Shown here one piece after another: positions 5,541-7,688 of a DNA stretch of 7,688 nucleotides; positions within the stretch are counted from its first letter, which is position 1; every line of letters begins with the position of its first letter. The DNA comes from Actinomycetota bacterium (GTDB lineage: Bacteria > Actinomycetota > UBA4738 > HRBIN12), in NCBI GenBank assembly GCA_005883885.1, contig VAYF01000140.1, forward strand, positions 1-7,688. Reading direction: 5' to 3'. Under the pieces are notes generated by a model. That model was not told where the DNA came from, made no database searches, and was given only the letters and a program-made list of their open reading frames with translations. A program made the translations under genes and the position numbers.

Positions 5541-6947
5541 TCAGGACAGGCCGCGTGAGCTGGCTCGCAACCACCAGGACGACGCCGGAACGACGGCGAA
5601 GACGAGCGTGATCGCAAGCACCGGGTTGGGCGGTGTCCCGCCAGAACCTCCCACGTCAGGTCCCTGACCCTGCTGGATCGCCGGGGCAGTGGGTGTTCCT
5701 GACTCGCTCGCGCTCGGCGATCCACTCGCCGACACGCTCGGGCTCTCGCTCACACTCGGCGACTCACTCGAGCTCTCACTCGGGCTCGGAGACTCGCTCG
5801 GGCTGGGCGACTCGCTCACACTCGGACTCTCGCTCGCGCTCGGGGACTCGCTCGGGCTCGGGGACTCGCTCGGACTCGGCGACTCGCTCGGGCTCGGCGA
5901 CTGGCTCGGGCTCGGACTCGGGGACTCGCTCGGACTCGGCGACTCGCTCGGGCTCGGACTCGGGGACTCGCTCGGACTCGGAATCTCGCTCGAGCTGGGA
6001 GCCTCGGTCGGGCTCGGCGCTTCGCTCGGGCTTGGTTCTGGCGCACGGGAGGGCTGCTCCACCAGACCGCCGAGAGCGGCCACGATCGCGGAGGCGGTGG
6101 CCGGCGGCACGCTCGAGAGCAAGGGCTGAACGCTCGAGGCGATCTCCGCATCGAGGCCGCTCACGTCCGCACCCGCCGAGAGGGCGGCGGCCCGCGCCGC
6201 CCGAAGATCGGACGCGTCACGGATGAGGACCGATGAAGGCGAACCCTGATGGAGGTCATACACCAACAGGTCGAAGGACGTGTACGCATCGGCGAGGCGC
6301 GCGCTCGCAGCTCCGCTCTGTCCCTGGATCAAGCTCGTCTCCCGGAACAGCCCGGGGCCCCAGAAGAGCGCGAAGAGGATGACCGCGGCTGCGGCGGCGC
6401 CCTGGAGTCGCTCGTACCAGCGACCGCTCCCCGTGGGCGCAGGAGCCGGAGGCATCGGCGCCTCCTCTCGGGCCCTTTCGGCGGGGGAGGGGTGATCGAG
6501 AGCGGGTGTGACCACCATCCGGGCAGGCGGTGCCGCGAACACGGTCGATCCAGCGCGACAGAGATCGCGAAGGACGCCATCGAGCTCCGCGATCCCGACC
6601 CATTCTTCGAGGTAGGCGTCCGCTCCTCGAGCGGGTCCGCGCCACGCTTCGTCCGGTGCCTGCGCCAGGACGACGATCTTCGTCGACGGCGAGTCCCGGC
6701 GAACCTCACGGACCAGCCCTGGGTCCGACCGCTTCGCGACGCTCTCATGCAGGACGATCGCGTCGGGACGATCGTGCCCAGCAAGATCGGCGACGTCGAC
6801 GTTCGGAAGCGGGATGGGGAGCAGATCGAACCCCGCCTCCTGCATGAAGAACTGCACGAGCGCGCGTTGCAGCGGGATCGGAACCGCGACGAGGACCCGG
6901 AGTGCCGGGTCCGTCCCTGCTGCCAGACGCGGGTCCTTGGGTTCCAT
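5541..6947 (-). CDS. Membrane protein with degenerate receiver-like domain and Ser/Pro-rich outer stalk
   Basis: 468 residues. Residues 15-130 follow the fold pattern of a response-regulator receiver (LRVLVAVPIPLQRALVQFF; RPDAIVLHESV; STKIVVLAQAPDEAW; RGADAYLEEW). Every catalytic position differs, however: the acidic pair is V22/P23, the phospho-Asp is H67, the switch Thr/Ser is A95, and the Lys is E115. It is thus a probable pseudo-receiver that cannot be phosphorylated in the usual way. A Pro-rich linker leads to one membrane helix (about 183-201) preceded by basic residues, so the N-domain is cytoplasmic. Residues 202-300 look helical and unknown, 305-420 are a Ser/Pro/Glu repeat, and 441-460 are hydrophobic with a short basic tail. 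No LPXTG motif and no output DNA-binding domain are visible. The gene converges on the sigma gene with a gap of only 24 bases. ATG 6947 lacks a strong ribosome site. Function unknown; transfer of a cytoplasmic signal to the cell surface, or the reverse, is speculation. Confidence 0.75.
   Translation of the reverse strand: MEPKDPRLAAGTDPALRVLVAVPIPLQRALVQFFMQEAGFDLLPIPLPNVDVADLAGHDRPDAIVLHESVAKRSDPGLVREVRRDSPSTKIVVLAQAPDEAWRGPARGADAYLEEWVGIAELDGVLRDLCRAGSTVFAAPPARMVVTPALDHPSPAERAREEAPMPPAPAPTGSGRWYERLQGAAAAAVILFALFWGPGLFRETSLIQGQSGAASARLADAYTSFDLLVYDLHQGSPSSVLIRDASDLRAARAAALSAGADVSGLDAEIASSVQPLLSSVPPATASAIVAALGGLVEQPSRAPEPSPSEAPSPTEAPSSSEIPSPSESPSPSPSESPSPSESPSPSPSQSPSPSESPSPSESPSPSESPSASESPSVSESPSPSESPSPSESSSESPSVSESPSVSASGSPSASESGTPTAPAIQQGQGPDVGGSGGTPPNPVLAITLVFAVVPASSWWLRASSRGLS
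5688..6035 (-). repeat. 18-base tandem repeat array encoding PSPSES units
   Basis: Within the membrane-protein gene, residues about 305-420 are built from a hexapeptide PSPSES and variants (PSASES, PSVSES, and longer PSPSPSES/PSPSPSQS units). On the DNA this is a degenerate 18-base tandem repeat, seen on the + strand as ctcgggctcggcgactcg and variants. About 14 units can be counted between residues 323 and 406, with two units extended by 6 bases and one shortened to SSES. Such Ser/Pro-rich tracts normally form extended, flexible, often glycosylated stalks outside the membrane. Because all unit length changes seen are multiples of three bases, the reading frame is kept. The array is stop-free in several other frames, which produces spurious ORFs. 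Confidence 0.88.
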
Positions 6948-7140
6948 ATCGTTCTGTTCACGCGCACCGCCACGGGACAGGGGATCTGACGGCCCAACCC
7001 CGGTGGCAGAACATCCACCGTAGCCCGCTCGCCGTCCAAGGGCGATACGTCAACTGCGGGACAAGACTGGGTGACTTGGAAGACGCCCCTCAGGCTCATC
7101 TGAACCCGCCTTGCGGACGGTGTTTCGCTCGGATGAGACC
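6948..7140. promoter_or_regulatory. Intergenic region upstream of the membrane-protein gene
   Basis: 193 bases between two - strand genes. It carries a perfect 6-base inverted repeat CGGTGG (7001-7006) / CCACCG (7015-7020) with an 8-base loop. Read on the - strand, TACGGT at 7022-7017 has the TANNNT form of an actinobacterial -10 element and overlaps the right arm of that repeat. A TTGACG at 7053-7048 lies 25 bases further up, too far for an ordinary -35 partner. A promoter for the gene at 6947, possibly with an overlapping operator, is a guess from these signals. The left arm of a second inverted repeat (7088-7145) is described separately. Confidence 0.3.
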
Positions 7141-7145
7141 TCAGG
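7088..7145 (-). repeat. Imperfect inverted repeat at the 3' end of the 125-residue gene
   Basis: CCTCAGGCTCATC (7088-7100) and GATGAGACCTCAGG (7132-7145) are inverted copies with one mismatch and one bulged base, around a 31-base loop that contains a smaller stem CCGC-CTT-GCGG (7106-7116). The right arm covers the TGA stop of the - strand gene (7143-7141). CCTCAGG is nearly self-complementary, so the same heptamer also appears as a direct repeat in both arms. A transcription-end hairpin or mRNA-stabilising stem is possible, but no T-run follows on either strand, so it is not a standard intrinsic terminator. Confidence 0.4.
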
Positions 7146-7518
7146 TTCGCGACCCGCGGAACTCCAGGGTGTATGTCCATTCCTCGGGATCGCCCCGATG
7201 TTCGAAGTGAAGGAGCCTGCCTTCTTCTCCGCCCGGCAAGAGCATCGGCAACCCGACGTGTCCGGCGTCCGGCCACAGTTCGTTCCGCGCGCCGGCCTCC
7301 ATCAGCAGCAGGGTCATCGGCAGGTCGCTGGTCCGCTCGAGCGGCTCACGCCAGTCCTTCTCCCATTCCGGACGGAAGCGCACGTATCGGGGGACGGCAT
7401 GGAGGAGGATCTGCTCGCCGGGTTGCTTCCACGCCTTGCCGAAGAAGCGCCAACGCTCCCCGTCCTTCGATGTCTCGACGATCCAACACTCGTGACCGTG
7501 CTCATTCACCGTGCCCAT
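7141..7518 (-). CDS. Hypothetical protein, 125 residues
   Basis: I do not recognise this family. The product is small, rich in acidic, aromatic and Arg residues (ECWIVETSKDGERWRFFGKAW, YVRFRPEWEKDWREPL, LLHFEHRGDPEEWTYTLEF), and has no signal peptide or membrane helix. Alternating hydrophobic/charged stretches with Trp/Phe suggest a mostly beta cytoplasmic domain; this is only an impression. The start ATG 7518 is well supported by GGGAGGG on the - strand at 7527-7521, two bases before the ATG, extending into an A/G-rich stretch (gacgggaggg). It is transcribed away from the gene at 7646 and toward the membrane-protein gene, 193 bases upstream of that gene's start. The stop lies inside an inverted repeat. 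Coding is supported by length, ribosome site and sensible composition, not by homology. Confidence 0.65.
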   Translation of the reverse strand: MGTVNEHGHECWIVETSKDGERWRFFGKAWKQPGEQILLHAVPRYVRFRPEWEKDWREPLERTSDLPMTLLLMEAGARNELWPDAGHVGLPMLLPGGEEGRLLHFEHRGDPEEWTYTLEFRGSRT

Positions 7519-7534
7519 GGCCCTCCCGTCATCC

Positions 7535-7544
7535 CGGTCGACCG
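7535..7544. promoter_or_regulatory. 10-base perfect palindrome in the divergent intergenic region
   Basis: CGGTCGACCG is a perfect palindrome 17 bases upstream of ATG 7518 (- strand gene) in the 127-base divergent gap 7519-7645. It could be an operator half-site pair for a dimeric regulator. Short GC-rich palindromes also occur by chance, and a similar GGTCGACC occurs at 4001-4008, so confidence is low. Confidence 0.2.
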
Positions 7545-7618
7545 CGTCATGTCATCGTGTGCGCCGAACCGCAAGTCGCTACACCGTATCGAGGGCAGCC
7601 CGCCCCAGCGACCCCCGC

Positions 7619-7637
7619 TACGATGGTCGACGGAGGA
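7619..7637 (+). promoter_or_regulatory. Possible -10 element and ribosome site for the gene at 7646
   Basis: TACGAT at 7619-7624 fits the TANNNT -10 pattern of actinobacterial promoters, and CGGAGGA at 7631-7637 is a good Shine-Dalgarno 8 bases before ATG 7646. No convincing -35 hexamer is seen 16-18 bases upstream. The ribosome site is well supported; the promoter element is tentative and would imply a very short leader. Confidence 0.35.
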
Positions 7638-7645
7638 TCGTACCC

Positions 7646-7688
7646 ATGGCCCATCGGTTCGAGATCACGAAGGACGTGGAGGTCGGCG
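7646..7688 (+). CDS. Start of a probable SRPBCC/AHSA1-type protein (3' end outside window)
   Basis: Only 14 codons are present: MAHRFEITKDVEVG. The beginning closely resembles many actinobacterial SRPBCC (START-like, Hsp90-ATPase-activator homology) proteins, which start with a beta strand of the type HRFEI.KE.EV.ATPE.VW. Such proteins have a hydrophobic ligand pocket and varied roles. ATG 7646 is supported by CGGAGGA 8 bases upstream. Fourteen residues are too few to be certain of the family; the coding call is stronger than the function call. Confidence 0.5.
   Translation, partial: MAHRFEITKDVEVG

Noticed and set aside
5633..6226. + strand Ser/Arg-repeat ORF across the tandem repeat
   Set aside because: It is explained by the 18-base repeat lacking stops in many frames. 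The - strand frame has a recognisable N-terminal domain and membrane helix.
6877..6947. Classical two-component response regulator
   Set aside because: The receiver-like fold is present but the catalytic residues are absent. No DNA-binding output domain follows, and the protein has membrane segments.

Overview
The window is strongly GC-rich. Its genes are tightly packed, often with GTGA or ATGA stop/start overlaps. Gene types (DrrA/DrrB-like exporter, DHA2-type MFS pump, YCII protein paired with an ECF42-like sigma factor) and the Ser/Pro-rich membrane protein suggest a free-living high-GC bacterium. An actinomycetote is most likely and a Chloroflexota relative is possible. No rRNA, tRNA, CRISPR array or insertion sequence was seen, so taxonomy rests on gene content only.

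Region 1 (1-3911, + strand) is a drug-efflux style operon: the end of a MarR-family regulator, an ABC ATPase, its six-helix ABC-2 permease, and a 14-helix-type MFS exporter. The first three genes overlap by 4 bases. The MFS gene is cut by a single in-frame TAA at 2934-2936, and the second half then continues in the same frame to a normal end. The MarR protein probably controls the exporters, as is usual for such clusters.

Region 2 (about 4035-5516, + strand) is a YCII/DGPF-domain protein followed by an ECF sigma factor with a long C-terminal extension, overlapping by 7 bases. Just upstream lies TGTCGA-N16-CGTC, which matches the promoter reported for ECF42 sigma factors and suggests autoregulation. 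The sigma gene looks damaged near its 3' end. The conserved SPVVE block is followed directly, in another frame, by the conserved LGR...AYRRAL...LERRLAEL block, as if about 40-50 codons were lost.

Region 3 (5541-7518, - strand) holds a 468-residue membrane protein and a 125-residue unknown protein. The membrane protein has a receiver-like N-domain that lacks all the usual phosphorylation residues, then a membrane helix, an outer helical part, a Ser/Pro-rich repeat stalk and a second hydrophobic segment. An imperfect inverted repeat spans the 3' end of the small gene.

Region 4 (7519-7688) is a divergent intergenic region followed by the first 14 codons of a + strand gene that resembles the start of SRPBCC/AHSA1-type proteins.

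The most useful observations are the predicted autoregulatory ECF promoter, the degenerate-receiver membrane protein, and the two gene-disrupting lesions about 2.5 kb apart. Those lesions may be real decay or sequence/assembly errors.
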